DNA from: Azospirillum brasilense
GTDB taxonomy: Bacteria > Pseudomonadota > Alphaproteobacteria > Azospirillales > Azospirillaceae
Reading direction: 5' to 3'
NCBI RefSeq assembly: GCF_007827795.1
Contig: NZ_VITI01000003.1
Coordinates: 1-64,000, forward strand
Length of the DNA stretch: 64,000 bases
The notes under the pieces are model-generated. The model was not told the DNA's origin. It saw nothing but the letters and a program-made list of their open reading frames with translations, and ran no database searches. Each line of letters opens with the position of its first letter. Position 1 is the stretch's first letter. Shown one piece after another: positions 1 to 9,766 of this stretch. The translations under genes and the position numbers were made by a program.

Positions 1-878
1 CGGATCGCCGGGTGGGTCTTGTAGCGCTGGAACTCCTCGAACGGCGACAGGTGCGGGTTCTCGTAGTCGAGCCCGACCACGAAGCCGACCGACACCAAGT
101 TGCCCTCCATGTGGTAGAGCCAGGAGCCGCCGTAGGTCTTGGGGTCCATCGGCCAGCCGATGGTGTGGACGATCAGGCCGGGCTGCGACTTCTCCGGCGC
201 GACCTCCCACAGCTCCTTGATGCCGATGCCGTAGGTCTGGGGGTCGGCGTCGCGGCGCAGGTCGAAGCGCTCGAACAGTGTCTTGGTCAGCGAGCCGCGG
301 CAGCCCTCGGCGAAGATGGTCTGCTTGGCGTGCAACTCCATGCCCGGCGTGTAGTTGCCGGTCTTCTCGCCGTCCTTGCCGATGCCCATGTCGCCGGTGG
401 CGACACCCTTGACCGCGCCCGTATCGTCGTAGAGCACCTCCGCCGCAGCGAAGCCGGGGTAGATCTCGACACCCAGCTCCTCGGCCTGCCCGGCCATCCA
501 GCGGGCGAGGTTGCCCAGGCTGATGATCCAGTTGCCGTGATTGTGCATCTGCGGCGGGGCGAAGGGCGACTTGTAGGCCTTGGTCTCGGTGAGGAAGAGG
601 AAATGGTCCTCGCGCGCCGGGGTGGTCAGGGGGGCGCCCTTCTCCTTCCAGTCGGGGATCAGTTCGTCCAGCGCGTGGGGCTCGAACACCGCGCCGGAAA
701 GCAGGTGGGCGCCGACCTCCGAGCCCTTCTCGACGACGCAGACCGACAGCTCCTGTCCCGCCTCATTGGCGAGCTGTTTCAGGCGGATGGCCGCGCTCAG
801 GCCCGACGGGCCGGCTCCGACGACAAGGACGTCGTACTCCATCACCTCGCGCGGATCGCGAGCCATCTCGTCAGCCAT
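1..878 (-). CDS. Electron transfer flavoprotein-ubiquinone oxidoreductase, C-terminus cut by window edge
   Basis: The reading frame starts at ATG 876-878 and runs off the left edge, so about 292 N-terminal residues are visible. Near the start is an FAD dinucleotide-binding motif, [12 protein letters not shown], followed by ETF-QO-typical stretches ([40 protein letters not shown]). The enzyme passes electrons from reduced electron transfer flavoprotein to membrane ubiquinone. That suits its place beside three acyl-CoA dehydrogenases which reduce ETF. The C-terminal 4Fe-4S cluster region lies outside the window and cannot be checked. Confidence 0.95.
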   Translation of the reverse strand, partial: MADEMARDPREVMEYDVLVVGAGPSGLSAAIRLKQLANEAGQELSVCVVEKGSEVGAHLLSGAVFEPHALDELIPDWKEKGAPLTTPAREDHFLFLTETKAYKSPFAPPQMHNHGNWIISLGNLARWMAGQAEELGVEIYPGFAAAEVLYDDTGAVKGVATGDMGIGKDGEKTGNYTPGMELHAKQTIFAEGCRGSLTKTLFERFDLRRDADPQTYGIGIKELWEVAPEKSQPGLIVHTIGWPMDPKTYGGSWLYHMEGNLVSVGFVVGLDYENPHLSPFEEFQRYKTHPAI

Positions 879-911
879 TTCTTCTTCTTTCCTTGCTTCG
901 TGCGAACAACG

Positions 912-1739
912 TCAGTGCGACAACAGAACGGGAAGGGTCATCTGGCGCAGGATCTGGCGGGTGTTGCTGCCCCGCCCGAACAGCGGGAACAGCGAGCCGC
1001 CATAGCCGCCGAAGCCGCCCATCACCAGAAGATCGGCGCCATGGTCCGAGGCACGCGACAGCACGGCGTCCATGGGGGTCATGCTGGCGATGGTCATGCG
1101 CTCCTGCGTCGCCGTCACGCCATGGCTCGCCAGATGCTCCAGTATGTCGACCTGCGGGACGTTGCCGCCCCCCTCCGCTCGCGGCTGGGTGTGGAAGGCG
1201 AGCAAGAGCACGGAACTCGCCTGCTTCAGCAGCGGCAGCGCGTCGTTGACGGCGCGGGTGGCCTCACGGCTGCCGTTCCAGGCGATGACCGGACGGTCGG
1301 CGAGCTGCGGATAGCTGCCGGTGTGCGGCACGATCAGGATCGGGCGCCCGGCGTTCAGCACCACCTCCTCGATCAGGTCCGCCGGGACGCGGCTGTCCTC
1401 CGGGTCGTGCTGGCCGAAGACGGCAAGGTCCACGTAGCGCGAGCAGATCACCGTCTCGGCGATCACATGGCCGTACTCGCCGTGGCTGAGCTGCCACCAG
1501 CGCGTGGTCACGCCGGCTTCGCGGGCCTTCTCCTCGAACAGCTCCCGCGCCCGCTGCGCCGCCTGGGTCAGCGCCGGACCGGCCTTGCGCGTGACGATGC
1601 CGGCGCCGGAGCTGTCGCTCTGCGCGAACAGACCGGTCAGCGCGGCGCCATGCTTCTGCGCCAGGGTCAGGGCGACGGTCAGCCGCTCCTCGCAGCGGTC
1701 GCTGTCGTCCACATGCACCAGCAGGTTCGTGAAGCTCAT
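912..1739 (-). CDS. Universal stress protein, tandem UspA-like (275 aa)
   Basis: The length fits two UspA-like folds. The N-terminal half begins with a typical first strand (NLLVHVDDSD). The C-terminal half ends with the nucleotide-binding signature, MGGFGGYGG followed by RGSNTRQIL, resembling the G-2x-G-9x-G(S/T) pattern of ATP-binding Usp proteins. It is presumably cytoplasmic. It sits between HMG-CoA lyase and ETF-QO on the same strand, about 30 bp from each, so it may be cotranscribed with the leucine genes. The precise role is unknown; Usp proteins are commonly linked to stress or energy state. Confidence 0.88.
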   Translation of the reverse strand: MSFTNLLVHVDDSDRCEERLTVALTLAQKHGAALTGLFAQSDSSGAGIVTRKAGPALTQAAQRARELFEEKAREAGVTTRWWQLSHGEYGHVIAETVICSRYVDLAVFGQHDPEDSRVPADLIEEVVLNAGRPILIVPHTGSYPQLADRPVIAWNGSREATRAVNDALPLLKQASSVLLLAFHTQPRAEGGGNVPQVDILEHLASHGVTATQERMTIASMTPMDAVLSRASDHGADLLVMGGFGGYGGSLFPLFGRGSNTRQILRQMTLPVLLSH

Positions 1740-1769
1740 GGCGCCCTTCCCTTCCCTCGTTCCCGTGTT

Positions 1770-2675
1770 TTACGCACATCCCCGCGCGCGGGCGACCTTC
1801 GAGGCGGTCGGACGGCCGATAGCATCGCTGATATAAGCGCCAGCCGCCACCAGCCGGTCGAGGTCCACCCCCGTCTCGATGCCCAACCCGTTCAGCATGT
1901 AGAGCACGTCCTCGCTCGCCACGTTGCCCGACGCCCCCTTGGCGTAGGGGCAGCCGCCCAGCCCGGCGACGGAGCTGTCAACGACCGCCACGCCCATCTC
2001 CAGCGCCGCCAGGATGTTGGCAAGGGCCTGACCGTAGGTGTCATGGAAATGCACGGCGATGCGGTCCATCGGCACACGCTCCGCCACCGCCGCGATCATC
2101 GCCTGGGCCTTGGCCGGCGTGCCGGTGCCGATGGTGTCGCCGAGCGAGACCTCGTAGCAGCCCATGTCGAGCAGCCGGCCGGCCACCTCGGCCACCGCCG
2201 CCGGGGCGATCTCCCCCTCGTAGGGACAGCCGAGCACGCAAGAAACGTAGCCGCGCACCGGCACGCCCCGGGCCTTCGCCTGCTCCAGCACCGGAACGAA
2301 GCGGTCCAGGCTTTCGGCGATGGAGCAGTTGATGTTCTTCCGGCTGAAGCTCTCCGACGCGGCGGCGAAGACCGCCACCTCGTCGGCGCGGGCGGCGAGC
2401 GCGCCCTCCAGGCCCTTGGCGTTGGGGGTCAATGCTGCGTAGCGCACCCCCTCCTTGCGGCGGATGCCGGCGAAGACGTCCGGCGTGTCGGCCATCTGCG
2501 GGACCCATTTGGGCGACACGAAGCTGCCGGCCTCGATGGCGGTCAGCCCGGCGTCGGTCAGCCGGTCGACCAGACCGATCTTCACCGCCGTCGGGACGAT
2601 CTGCTTCTCGTTCTGGAGGCCGTCGCGCGGGCCGACCTCCACCATGCGGACGCTCTTGGGCAGGCGCATGCTCAT
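1770..2675 (-). CDS. mvaB: Hydroxymethylglutaryl-CoA lyase (301 aa)
   Basis: Cleaves 3-hydroxy-3-methylglutaryl-CoA to acetoacetate and acetyl-CoA, the last step of leucine degradation. The N-terminal motif [13 protein letters not shown] is the HMGL-family catalytic and metal-binding segment. Later, HFHDTYGQ supplies metal ligands and [14 protein letters not shown] carries the signature cysteine of the family's flexible loop. Length is normal. Its ATG overlaps the stop of the carboxylase alpha gene by four bases (ATGA), indicating translational coupling in the leucine operon. Confidence 0.95.
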   Translation of the reverse strand: MSMRLPKSVRMVEVGPRDGLQNEKQIVPTAVKIGLVDRLTDAGLTAIEAGSFVSPKWVPQMADTPDVFAGIRRKEGVRYAALTPNAKGLEGALAARADEVAVFAAASESFSRKNINCSIAESLDRFVPVLEQAKARGVPVRGYVSCVLGCPYEGEIAPAAVAEVAGRLLDMGCYEVSLGDTIGTGTPAKAQAMIAAVAERVPMDRIAVHFHDTYGQALANILAALEMGVAVVDSSVAGLGGCPYAKGASGNVASEDVLYMLNGLGIETGVDLDRLVAAGAYISDAIGRPTASKVARARGCA

Positions 2676-4690
2676 CCCTCCGCCACGTCGAGGACCAGCA
2701 GGTCCACGCCTTCGGACACCTGATCGCCCGCCGCGAAGTTGACGGCGCTGACCGTACCGGCGGCGGGGGCCTTGATGGTGTGCTCCATCTTCATCGCTTC
2801 CAGCAGCATCAGCGGCGCGCCCGCCTCCACCGTCTGGCCGGGCTCGACCAGCACGCGGACGACGGTGCCCGGCATCGGCGCGGTCAGGCGGCCGGAGCCG
2901 CCCTCCTGCTCCGCGGCGCGGGCGGTCGGGTCATCCAGATGCAGGCGCCACACCGCCCCGTCCGACAGGATGGTCAGGTCCAGACCCTGGCAGACCACCG
3001 TGGCGCGGGTGCGCACTGCGTCGATGGTGGCGGTCAGCGTGTCGCCGTCCAGCGTCACCCGCTCCGCCCGCATGGCCGGGCGCCCCTCCACCTCGATCTC
3101 GTAGCCGTCGGGGCGGAAATGCAGGGTCAGGCTGCGCGGTGTGTCGCCGTCGAGCAGGCGCAGGTCGTGGTGGTTGTCGTCGTTGAGGCGCCAGCCGCTG
3201 GCCGACAGCCAGGGCGACCAGGGGTCCGACGCGGCGCGGCGGGCCTTGCGGGCGTCCGCATTGCGGCGCAGCAGCACGCTGAGCGCCGCGATGGCCAAGC
3301 CACGATCCGGCACTGGGGCCGGCGGGGGCAGCAGGTCGGCGCGGTGCCGCTCGATGAAGCCGGTGTCGATCTCCACCGCGCGGAAGGCCGGATGCCCGGC
3401 GATGGCGCCGAGGAAGGCGACGTTGGTCGTCACTCCGACCACCTCGTAGGCGGCGAGCGCCACGCGCAGGCGGCGGAGTGCGGCGTCGCGGTCCTCGTCC
3501 CAGACGATCAGCTTGGCGATCATCGGGTCGTAGAACATGGTGACCTCGTCGCCCTCGCGGACGCCGGTGTCCACCCGGACGTGGTCGTTCTCGGCGGGCG
3601 GGCGCAGGCGGACCAGCTTGCCGATGGCCGGCAGGAACTCGCGCTGCGGGTCCTCGGCGTAGAGGCGCGCCTCGAAGGCATGGCCGCGGCGGGTGAGCTG
3701 GTCCTGCATCAGCGGCAGCGTGCCGCCGGCGGCGACGCGCAGCTGCCACTCCACGAGGTCCTGGCCGGTGATCTTCTCGGTCACCGGATGCTCGACCTGG
3801 AGGCGGGTGTTCATCTCGATGAAGTAGAAACCGCCGTCCTCGTAGAGGAACTCCACGGTGCCGGCGCCGACATAGTTCACCGCCTTGGCGGCGGCCACCG
3901 CGGCCTCGCCCATGCGGCGGCGCAGCTCGTCGGGCAGCGCCGGGGCCGGGGCCTCCTCGATCACCTTCTGGTGGCGGCGCTGGATGGAGCAGTCGCGCTC
4001 GAACAGGTAGACGCCGTTGCCGTGGGTGTCGCAGAAGACCTGGATCTCGACATGGCGCGGGCGGCCCAGATACTTCTCCAGAAGCACGCTGTCGTCGCCG
4101 AAGGCGGCCTTGGCCTCGCGCTTGGCACCGGCCACCGCGTCGGCGAACTCGCCGGCGGTGCGGACCACGCGCATGCCCTTGCCGCCGCCGCCCGCCGATG
4201 CCTTGACCAGCACGGGATAGCCGATGCGTTCGGCCTCCGCGGCCAGCGTCTCCAGGTCCTGGGCCTCGCCGTGGAAGCCGGGGACCAGCGGCACGTCGGC
4301 CTGCGACATCACGCGCTTGGATTCCGCCTTGGAGCCCATGACGCGGATGGCCTCGATCGGCGGGCCGATGAAGACCACGCCGGCCTCGGCGCAGGCCGCA
4401 GCGAAGCCGGCGTTCTCCGACAGGAAGCCGTAGCCGGGATGGATGGCCTGGGCGCCGGTGCGCCGGGCGACCTCAAGAATGACATCGCCGCGCAGATAGC
4501 TCTCGCTGACCGGCGCCGGGCCGATGCAGACAGCCTCATCGGCCATCTCCACATGCATGGCGCGGGCGTCGGCCTCCGAATGGACGGCGACGGTGCGGAT
4601 GCCCATGCGGCGGGCGGTGCGGATGACGCGGCAGGCGATCTCGCCACGGTTCGCGATCAGAATCTTGTCGAACATGTCGGTCTCAACCAT
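2672..4690 (-). CDS. mccA: 3-methylcrotonyl-CoA carboxylase, biotin-containing alpha subunit (672 aa)
   Basis: Contains biotin carboxylase (about residues 5-450) and a C-terminal biotin carrier domain with the biotinylation motif [23 protein letters not shown] is the canonical start of the carboxylase domain, and [12 protein letters not shown] is the ATP-grasp glycine-rich loop. The partner subunit gene is just upstream with the methylglutaconyl-CoA hydratase between, which points to the leucine-pathway carboxylase rather than propionyl- or geranyl-CoA carboxylase. Start chosen at ATG 4688-4690; ATG 4673-4675 is equally possible and would shorten it by five residues. The frame is open further upstream, but that part overlaps the hydratase gene. 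Confidence 0.93.
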   Translation of the reverse strand: MVETDMFDKILIANRGEIACRVIRTARRMGIRTVAVHSEADARAMHVEMADEAVCIGPAPVSESYLRGDVILEVARRTGAQAIHPGYGFLSENAGFAAACAEAGVVFIGPPIEAIRVMGSKAESKRVMSQADVPLVPGFHGEAQDLETLAAEAERIGYPVLVKASAGGGGKGMRVVRTAGEFADAVAGAKREAKAAFGDDSVLLEKYLGRPRHVEIQVFCDTHGNGVYLFERDCSIQRRHQKVIEEAPAPALPDELRRRMGEAAVAAAKAVNYVGAGTVEFLYEDGGFYFIEMNTRLQVEHPVTEKITGQDLVEWQLRVAAGGTLPLMQDQLTRRGHAFEARLYAEDPQREFLPAIGKLVRLRPPAENDHVRVDTGVREGDEVTMFYDPMIAKLIVWDEDRDAALRRLRVALAAYEVVGVTTNVAFLGAIAGHPAFRAVEIDTGFIERHRADLLPPPAPVPDRGLAIAALSVLLRRNADARKARRAASDPWSPWLSASGWRLNDDNHHDLRLLDGDTPRSLTLHFRPDGYEIEVEGRPAMRAERVTLDGDTLTATIDAVRTRATVVCQGLDLTILSDGAVWRLHLDDPTARAAEQEGGSGRLTAPMPGTVVRVLVEPGQTVEAGAPLMLLEAMKMEHTIKAPAAGTVSAVNFAAGDQVSEGVDLLVLDVAEG

Positions 4691-4695
4691 GGGCC

Positions 4696-5478
4696 TCAGC
4701 TCCGCCACGCGGGTTCGCGTTTCTCCAGGAAGGCGCCGACGCCCTCCCTCCCCTCGTCGCTCGCGCGCTGGCGGGCGATGCGCTCCGCGGTGTCGCGGAC
4801 CAGTGCCTCGTCCAGCGGACGGCGCGCCACGGCGCGGATCAGGTCCTTCGCCGCGGTCTGCGAGGCCGGGCCGCATTGCAGCAGGTTGCGCACCATCACC
4901 TCGACCGCGGCGTCCAGCTCCGCCGCCGGGACGGTCTGGTGCAGCAGGCCGAGCCGCAGCGCCTCGGCGGCGGAGAAGCGTTCCGCCGTCAGAAAGTAGC
5001 GGCGGCAGGCACGCTCGCCCATCGCGGCCACCACATAGGGGCTGATGACCGCGGGGATCAGGCCGAGACGCACCTCGGTCAGGGCGAAGCTGGCGGTCTC
5101 GGCGGCTACGGCGATGTCGCAGGCGGCGACCAGCCCCACCCCGCCACCGAAGGCCGGCCCTTGCACCACGGCGATGGTCGGCTTCGGGCATTCGTCCAGT
5201 GTGCGCAGCATGGTGGCGAGGCCCATGGCGTCCTGGACATTCTCGCCATGGCTGTAGCCCGCCATCTTCTTCATCCAGCCGAGGTCGGCCCCGGCAGAGA
5301 AGCTCTTGCCCGCGCCGCGCAGCAGGATGGCGCGGACGTCCGGATTCGACCCAAGGCTGAGAAAGGCGTCGGTCAGATCGGCGATGACCCGCTCGTTGAA
5401 GGCGTTGTGGACCTCCGCCCGGTTCATCGTGACGGCGGCCACGCCGCTGGCGGCGATGTCGATCAGAATGTCGCTCAT
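4696..5478 (-). CDS. liuC: Methylglutaconyl-CoA hydratase (enoyl-CoA hydratase family, 260 aa)
   Basis: Crotonase fold. SFSAGADLGWMKKM is the oxyanion-hole loop, and GPAFGGGVGLVAACDIAVA is the second family motif. EVRLGLIPAVISPYV supplies the region of the second catalytic residue. It hydrates 3-methylglutaconyl-CoA to HMG-CoA; this assignment rests mainly on its position between the two methylcrotonyl-CoA carboxylase genes. ATG 5476-5478 gives the normal family length; the frame is open far upstream inside mccB, which is a shadow. Seventeen bases separate it from mccB. Confidence 0.9.
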   Translation of the reverse strand: MSDILIDIAASGVAAVTMNRAEVHNAFNERVIADLTDAFLSLGSNPDVRAILLRGAGKSFSAGADLGWMKKMAGYSHGENVQDAMGLATMLRTLDECPKPTIAVVQGPAFGGGVGLVAACDIAVAAETASFALTEVRLGLIPAVISPYVVAAMGERACRRYFLTAERFSAAEALRLGLLHQTVPAAELDAAVEVMVRNLLQCGPASQTAAKDLIRAVARRPLDEALVRDTAERIARQRASDEGREGVGAFLEKREPAWRS

Positions 5479-5495
5479 GCTCGTCGTCCCCCCGC

Positions 5496-7103
5496 TCACA
5501 TCCGGAACACGCCGAAGGTCGTCTTCTCGACCGGGGCGTTCAACGACGCCGACAGGCCGAGGCCGAGCACCATGCGCGTGTCCGCCGGGTCGATGATGCC
5601 GTCGTCCCACAGCCGGGCGGAGGCGTAGTAGGGATGGCCCTGGTCTTCGTACTGCTGGCGGATCGGAGCCTTGAAGGCCTCCTCCTCCTCCGGCGCCCAG
5701 CTCCTGCCCTGGGATTCCATGGCGTCGCGCCGGACCTGGGCGAGCACGCCTGCCGCCTGCTCCCCGCCCATCACGGAGATGCGCGAGTTCGGCCACATCC
5801 AGAGGAAGCGCGGGGAATAGGCGCGCCCGCACATGCCGTAATTGCCGGCGCCATAGCTGCCGCCGATGATGACGGTGAATTTCGGCACCTTGGCGCAGGC
5901 GACGGCGGTGACCAGCTTCGCGCCGTCCTTGGCGATGCCGCCCGCCTCGTACTTCCGCCCGACCATGAAGCCGGTGATGTTCTGAAGGAAGACCAGGGGA
6001 ATCCCTCGCTGGCAGCACAGCTCGACGAAATGTGCACCCTTCAGGGCGGATTCGCTGAACAGGATGCCGTTGTTGGCGATGATGCCCACCGGGTAACCGA
6101 AGATGTGGGCGAAGCCGCAGACCAGCGTCGTGCCGTAGAGCGGCTTGAACTCGTCGAGCACCGAGCCGTCGACCACCCGGGCGATAACCTCGCGCACGTC
6201 GAAGGGCTTGCGCGGGTCGCTGGGGATCACGCCGTAGAGTTCGCGCGGGTCGTAGGCCGGTTCCTGCGGCTCGCGCAGGTCCATGTCGATGCGCTTGCTG
6301 CGGTTCAGGTTCGACACGACCTTGCGCGCCATGGCGAGCGCGTGGGCGTCGTTCATCGCGTAATGGTCGGTCACGCCGGAGGTGCGGGAATGCACGTCCG
6401 CCCCGCCGAGGTCCTCCGCCGACACCACCTCGCCGGTCGCCGCCTTCACCAGCGGCGGACCGCCGAGGAAGATGGTGCCCTGGTTGCGCACGATGATCGC
6501 CTCGTCCGACATCGCCGGGACGTAGGCGCCGCCGGCCGTGCAGCTTCCCATGACCACCGCGATCTGCGGGATGCCCTGCGCGGACATGTTGGCCTGGTTG
6601 AAGAAGATGCGGCCGAAATGGTCGCGGTCGGGGAACACCTCGTCCTGGTTCGGCAGGTTGGCGCCGCCCGAATCGACCAGATAGATGCAGGGCAGGTTGT
6701 TCTGCTGCGCCACTTCCTGGGCGCGCAGGTGCTTCTTGACGGTCAGGGGGAAGTAGGTGCCGCCCTTCACCGTGGCGTCGTTGACGACCACCAAGCATTC
6801 CTGCCCGGCCACGCTGCCGATGCCGGTGATGATGCCCGCCGCCGGGATGTCGTCGTCATAGACCTTGTAGGCGGCCATCTGCGACAGCTCCAGGAAGGGC
6901 GATCCCACATCCAGAAGCTGGCGGATGCGCTCGCGCGGCAGCAGCTTGCCGCGGGACAGGTGCTTGTCGCGGGCCTTCACCCCGCCACCCTGCTTGATCG
7001 CGCCCACCTTCTCGCGCAGGTCGGCGACCAGGGCGGACATGGCGTCGGCGTTCGTCTGGAACTCGGCGGAGCGCGGGTTCAGGGCGCTCTTCAGGACGGT
7101 CAT
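5496..7103 (-). CDS. mccB: 3-methylcrotonyl-CoA carboxylase, carboxyltransferase beta subunit (535 aa)
   Basis: Acyl-CoA carboxyltransferase with both halves of the carboxyltransferase fold. Visible motifs include [28 protein letters not shown] and, in the C-terminal half, [21 protein letters not shown] and [16 protein letters not shown], all typical of MCC beta. It transfers carboxyl from biotin on the alpha subunit to 3-methylcrotonyl-CoA. Normal length. It belongs to the minus-strand leucine operon, with the acyl-CoA dehydrogenase ending 28 bp upstream. Confidence 0.95.
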   Translation of the reverse strand: MTVLKSALNPRSAEFQTNADAMSALVADLREKVGAIKQGGGVKARDKHLSRGKLLPRERIRQLLDVGSPFLELSQMAAYKVYDDDIPAAGIITGIGSVAGQECLVVVNDATVKGGTYFPLTVKKHLRAQEVAQQNNLPCIYLVDSGGANLPNQDEVFPDRDHFGRIFFNQANMSAQGIPQIAVVMGSCTAGGAYVPAMSDEAIIVRNQGTIFLGGPPLVKAATGEVVSAEDLGGADVHSRTSGVTDHYAMNDAHALAMARKVVSNLNRSKRIDMDLREPQEPAYDPRELYGVIPSDPRKPFDVREVIARVVDGSVLDEFKPLYGTTLVCGFAHIFGYPVGIIANNGILFSESALKGAHFVELCCQRGIPLVFLQNITGFMVGRKYEAGGIAKDGAKLVTAVACAKVPKFTVIIGGSYGAGNYGMCGRAYSPRFLWMWPNSRISVMGGEQAAGVLAQVRRDAMESQGRSWAPEEEEAFKAPIRQQYEDQGHPYYASARLWDDGIIDPADTRMVLGLGLSASLNAPVEKTTFGVFRM

Positions 7104-7131
7104 GGCCGTCGTCCTCCCGTCTCTTCTTGTT

Positions 7132-8265
7132 CTACTGCATCAGGGCGCGGCTGATGACCAGCCGCTGGATGTCGCTCGTGCCCTCATAGATCTGGCAGAC
7201 GCGCACGTCTCTATAAATGCGCTCCACCGGGAAATCGTTCAGATAGCCGTAGCCGCCGTGGATCTGGATGGCGTCGGAGCAGACGCGCTCGGCGATTTCC
7301 GAGGCGAACAGCTTCGCCATGGCGGCCTCCTTCAGGCAGGGCTCGCCCGCGTCGCGCAGGCTTGCCGCGTGCAGAACGAGCTGGCGCGCGGCCTCCACCT
7401 TCGTCGCCATGTCGGCCAGCCGGAAGGCCACCGCCTGATGCTGGATGATCGGCACGCCCATGCTCTGCCGCTCCTGGGCGTAGCGGGTGGCGTGGTCGAG
7501 CGCCGCGCGGGCCATGCCGACCGACTGCGAGGCGATGCCGATGCGCCCGCCCTCCAGGTTGGCGAGCGCCACCCGGTAGCCGCCGCCCTCCGCGCCGAGC
7601 ATCAGGTCGGCGGGGATGCGGCAATCCTCCAGCACGATCTGGCAGGTGTCGGAACAGCTCTGTCCCAGCTTCTCCTCGACCCGCGCGACCTGGAAGCCGG
7701 GGGTGTCGGTCGGCACGACGAAGGCGGTGATGCCCTTCTTGCCGGCGTCGGGGTCGCTGACCGCGAAGACGATGGCGACGTCGGCGTTTTTCCCTGAGGT
7801 GATGAACTGTTTGGTGCCGTTGAGGACCCAGTGGTTGCCGTCGCGGCGGGCGCGGGTCTTGATGGCGGCGGCGTCGGACCCCGCCTGCGGCTCGGTCAGG
7901 CAGAAGCAGCCGAGTTGCTCGCCGCGGGCCATCGGCTTCAGGAAGCGGTCCTTCTGCTCGGCGCTGCCGAATTTCAGGATCGGCATGCAGCCGACGGAGT
8001 TGTGCACGCTCATGATGGTGGAAATGGCGCCGTCGCCCGCCGCGATCTCCTCGATGGCGAGCGCGTAGGCGATGTGGTCGGTGCCGGCGCCGTCGAACGC
8101 CTCCGGCACCAGCATGCCCATCAGGCCGAGCCGGCCCATCTCGGCCAGCTCCTCCTTGGGAAAGGCGCCGGTGCGGTCGCGCTCGCCGGCGGTGGGTGCC
8201 AGCCGCTCCGCCGCGAAGTCCCGCGCCATGTCGCGCACCATCCGCTGCTCTTCCGTCAGCCGCAT
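7132..8265 (-). CDS. Acyl-CoA dehydrogenase, short/branched-chain type (377 aa)
   Basis: Full-length acyl-CoA dehydrogenase. [15 protein letters not shown] and [13 protein letters not shown] are the flavin-binding signature segments. [16 protein letters not shown] and YEGTSDIQ near the C-terminus supply the catalytic glutamate of the short-chain/butyryl-CoA type. It reduces ETF. Substrate is uncertain: 2-methylbutyryl-CoA (isoleucine) or butyryl-CoA would fit beside a thiolase and the leucine genes, since a separate isovaleryl-CoA dehydrogenase lies upstream. A GGGAGGG ribosome-binding site precedes the ATG. Confidence 0.92.
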   Translation of the reverse strand: MRLTEEQRMVRDMARDFAAERLAPTAGERDRTGAFPKEELAEMGRLGLMGMLVPEAFDGAGTDHIAYALAIEEIAAGDGAISTIMSVHNSVGCMPILKFGSAEQKDRFLKPMARGEQLGCFCLTEPQAGSDAAAIKTRARRDGNHWVLNGTKQFITSGKNADVAIVFAVSDPDAGKKGITAFVVPTDTPGFQVARVEEKLGQSCSDTCQIVLEDCRIPADLMLGAEGGGYRVALANLEGGRIGIASQSVGMARAALDHATRYAQERQSMGVPIIQHQAVAFRLADMATKVEAARQLVLHAASLRDAGEPCLKEAAMAKLFASEIAERVCSDAIQIHGGYGYLNDFPVERIYRDVRVCQIYEGTSDIQRLVISRALMQ

Positions 8266-8289
8266 TGCTTTCCCTCCCGAATACGTATT

Positions 8290-8374
8290 GCCCCCACCCC
8301 GGCCCTCCCCCGCTGGGCGGGGGAGGGAGTTAGTCCCCTCCCCTGCGTGAGCGGGGGAGGGTTAGGGTGGGGGC
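8290..8374. repeat. REPIN-like inverted repeat, family 1
   Basis: An 85-bp element between the thiolase and acyl-CoA dehydrogenase genes. It starts GCCCCCACCCC and ends GGGTGGGGGC, with inner hairpins around CCCTCCCCCGC and GCGGGGGAGGG. The same termini recur at 23235-23334, 28617-28685 and 45060-45159. Confidence 0.85.
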
Positions 8375-8386
8375 AACACTGCGCCT

Positions 8387-9568
8387 TTACACCAACTCCA
8401 CCGCCACCGCCGTGGCCTCGCCGCCGCCGATGCACAGCGAGGCGACGCCGCGCTTCAGCCCGTTCTTCTCCAGCGCGGCCAGCAGCGTGACGAGAATACG
8501 CGCCCCCGACGCGCCGATCGGATGGCCGAGCGCGCAGGCGCCGCCATGCACGTTGATCTTGTCGTGCGGGATGTCGAGTTCGCGCATGGCCGCCATGGCG
8601 ACCACGGCGAAGGCCTCGTTCAGCTCGTAGAGGTCCACATCCTTGGCCGACCAGCCGGCGCGCTCCAGCACCTTGTTGATCGCACCGACCGGGGCAGTGG
8701 TGAACCAGGCCGGGGCCTGGGCGTGGTTGGCGTGGGCCTTGATCTCCGCGAGGATCGGCAGGCCCAGCTTTTCCGCGTTGGAGCGGGTGGTCAGCACCAG
8801 CGCCGCCGCACCATCCGAGATGGACGAGGCATTGGCCGCCGTCACCGTGCCGTCCTTGGCGAAGGCGGGCTTCAGCGTCGGGATCTTGGCCGGGTCGGCC
8901 TTCAGCGGCTGCTCGTCCTTCTCGACGACCGTATCACCCTTGCGGCCCTTGACGGTGACCGGGGTGATCTCCTTGACGAAGCTGCCGTCCTCGGTCGCGC
9001 GGCGGGCGCGGTTCAGGCTCTCGATGGCGTAGTTGTCCTGCGCCTCGCGGGTGAACTGATAGTGGGTGGCGCATTCCTCCGCGAAGGTGCCCATCAGGCG
9101 CCCGCGGTCGTAGGCGTCCTCCAGCCCGTCGAGGAACATGTGGTCGAGCACGCGGCCATGGCCCATGCGGTAACCGCCGCGCGCGCGGTCCAGCAGATAG
9201 GGGGCGTTGGACATGCTCTCCATGCCGCCGGCCACCATGATCTCCGCCGAGCCGGCCTTGATCAGGTCGGTGGCGAGCATCACCGCCTTCATACCCGACC
9301 CGCAGACCTTGGAGATGGTCGTGCAGCCCGCGGACTCCGGGATGCCGGCGCCGAGCGACGCCTGACGGGCCGGCGCCTGCCCCAGACCGGCGGGCAGGAC
9401 GTTGCCCATGAACACCTCGTCCACGGCGTCCGGTTTCACCCCGGCCCGCTTCAGCGCGGCCTTGATGGCGGCGGAGCCGAGTTGCGGCGCGGTCAGCCCC
9501 TGCAAGTCGCCCTGAAATCCGCCCATCGGTGTGCGGGCGGCGCCCGCGATGACAACGGTATCGGTCAT
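8387..9568 (-). CDS. Acetyl-CoA acetyltransferase (thiolase, 393 aa)
   Basis: Thiolase with the acyl-accepting cysteine in TISKVCGSGMKAVM (about residue 90), the histidine motif NVHGGACALGHPIGASGAR and the C-terminal second cysteine in SLCIGGGEATAVA. Length is that of biosynthetic/PhaA-type degradative thiolases. It can cleave acetoacetyl-CoA or 2-methylacetoacetyl-CoA, so it fits the ends of the leucine and isoleucine routes. It also resembles thiolases of polyhydroxybutyrate synthesis, but no pha genes are nearby. Separated from the next gene by a REPIN-like element. Confidence 0.94.
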   Translation of the reverse strand: MTDTVVIAGAARTPMGGFQGDLQGLTAPQLGSAAIKAALKRAGVKPDAVDEVFMGNVLPAGLGQAPARQASLGAGIPESAGCTTISKVCGSGMKAVMLATDLIKAGSAEIMVAGGMESMSNAPYLLDRARGGYRMGHGRVLDHMFLDGLEDAYDRGRLMGTFAEECATHYQFTREAQDNYAIESLNRARRATEDGSFVKEITPVTVKGRKGDTVVEKDEQPLKADPAKIPTLKPAFAKDGTVTAANASSISDGAAALVLTTRSNAEKLGLPILAEIKAHANHAQAPAWFTTAPVGAINKVLERAGWSAKDVDLYELNEAFAVVAMAAMRELDIPHDKINVHGGACALGHPIGASGARILVTLLAALEKNGLKRGVASLCIGGGEATAVAVELV

Positions 9569-9589
9569 GGTCCTTCCCTTCCTTCCTGA

Positions 9590-9630
9590 CCCCCTCCCCC
9601 GCCCAGCGGGGGAGGGTTGGGGTGGGGGTT
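9590..9630. repeat. Single REP-like hairpin, family 1 half element
   Basis: One hairpin CCCCTCCCCCGC/GCGGGGGAGGG followed by TTGGGGTGGGGG, matching the right half of the family-1 elements but without the left half. It lies just upstream of the thiolase start, so it is probably transcribed in the 5' leader if the promoter lies further up. Confidence 0.7.
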
Positions 9631-9660
9631 CGTTTGCCGAACTTTCCTGTCCCCTGTGAT

Positions 9661-9759
9661 CCCCCTCACCCTAACCCTCTCCCCGCTTTCGGCGGACCAA
9701 AGGTCCGCCTGTCGCGTCAGCGCAAACTCCGTTTGCGCATGAGCAGAGGGGAGAGGGAA
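9661..9759. repeat. Composite inverted repeat with two internal perfect hairpins
   Basis: Bounded by CCCTCACCCTAACCCTCTCC and GAGGGGAGAGGG. The interior holds GGCGGACC-AAA-GGTCCGCC (9691-9709) and GCGCAAAC-TCC-GTTTGCGC (9720-9738), two perfect 8-bp stems with 3-nt loops. Its edges resemble family-2 elements, but the interior is different. It sits between the ivd stop and the thiolase. Confidence 0.75.
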
Positions 9760-9766
9760 TTGGGAA

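Noticed and set aside
12..2723. Very long open frame (903 codons) opposite ETF-QO, Usp and HMG-CoA lyase genes
   Set aside because: High GC keeps antisense frames open; the product is low-complexity Arg/Ala/Gly/His-rich and all recognised motifs are on the other strand. The same applies to other long antisense frames at 2432-4999, 11205-14135, 16701-20546 and 36927-39605.
8280..8289. Palindrome AATACGTATT before the acyl-CoA dehydrogenase at 8265
   Set aside because: Too short, and it does not match the CCRTACGG/CGTATGG boxes of the TetR regulator; may be chance.
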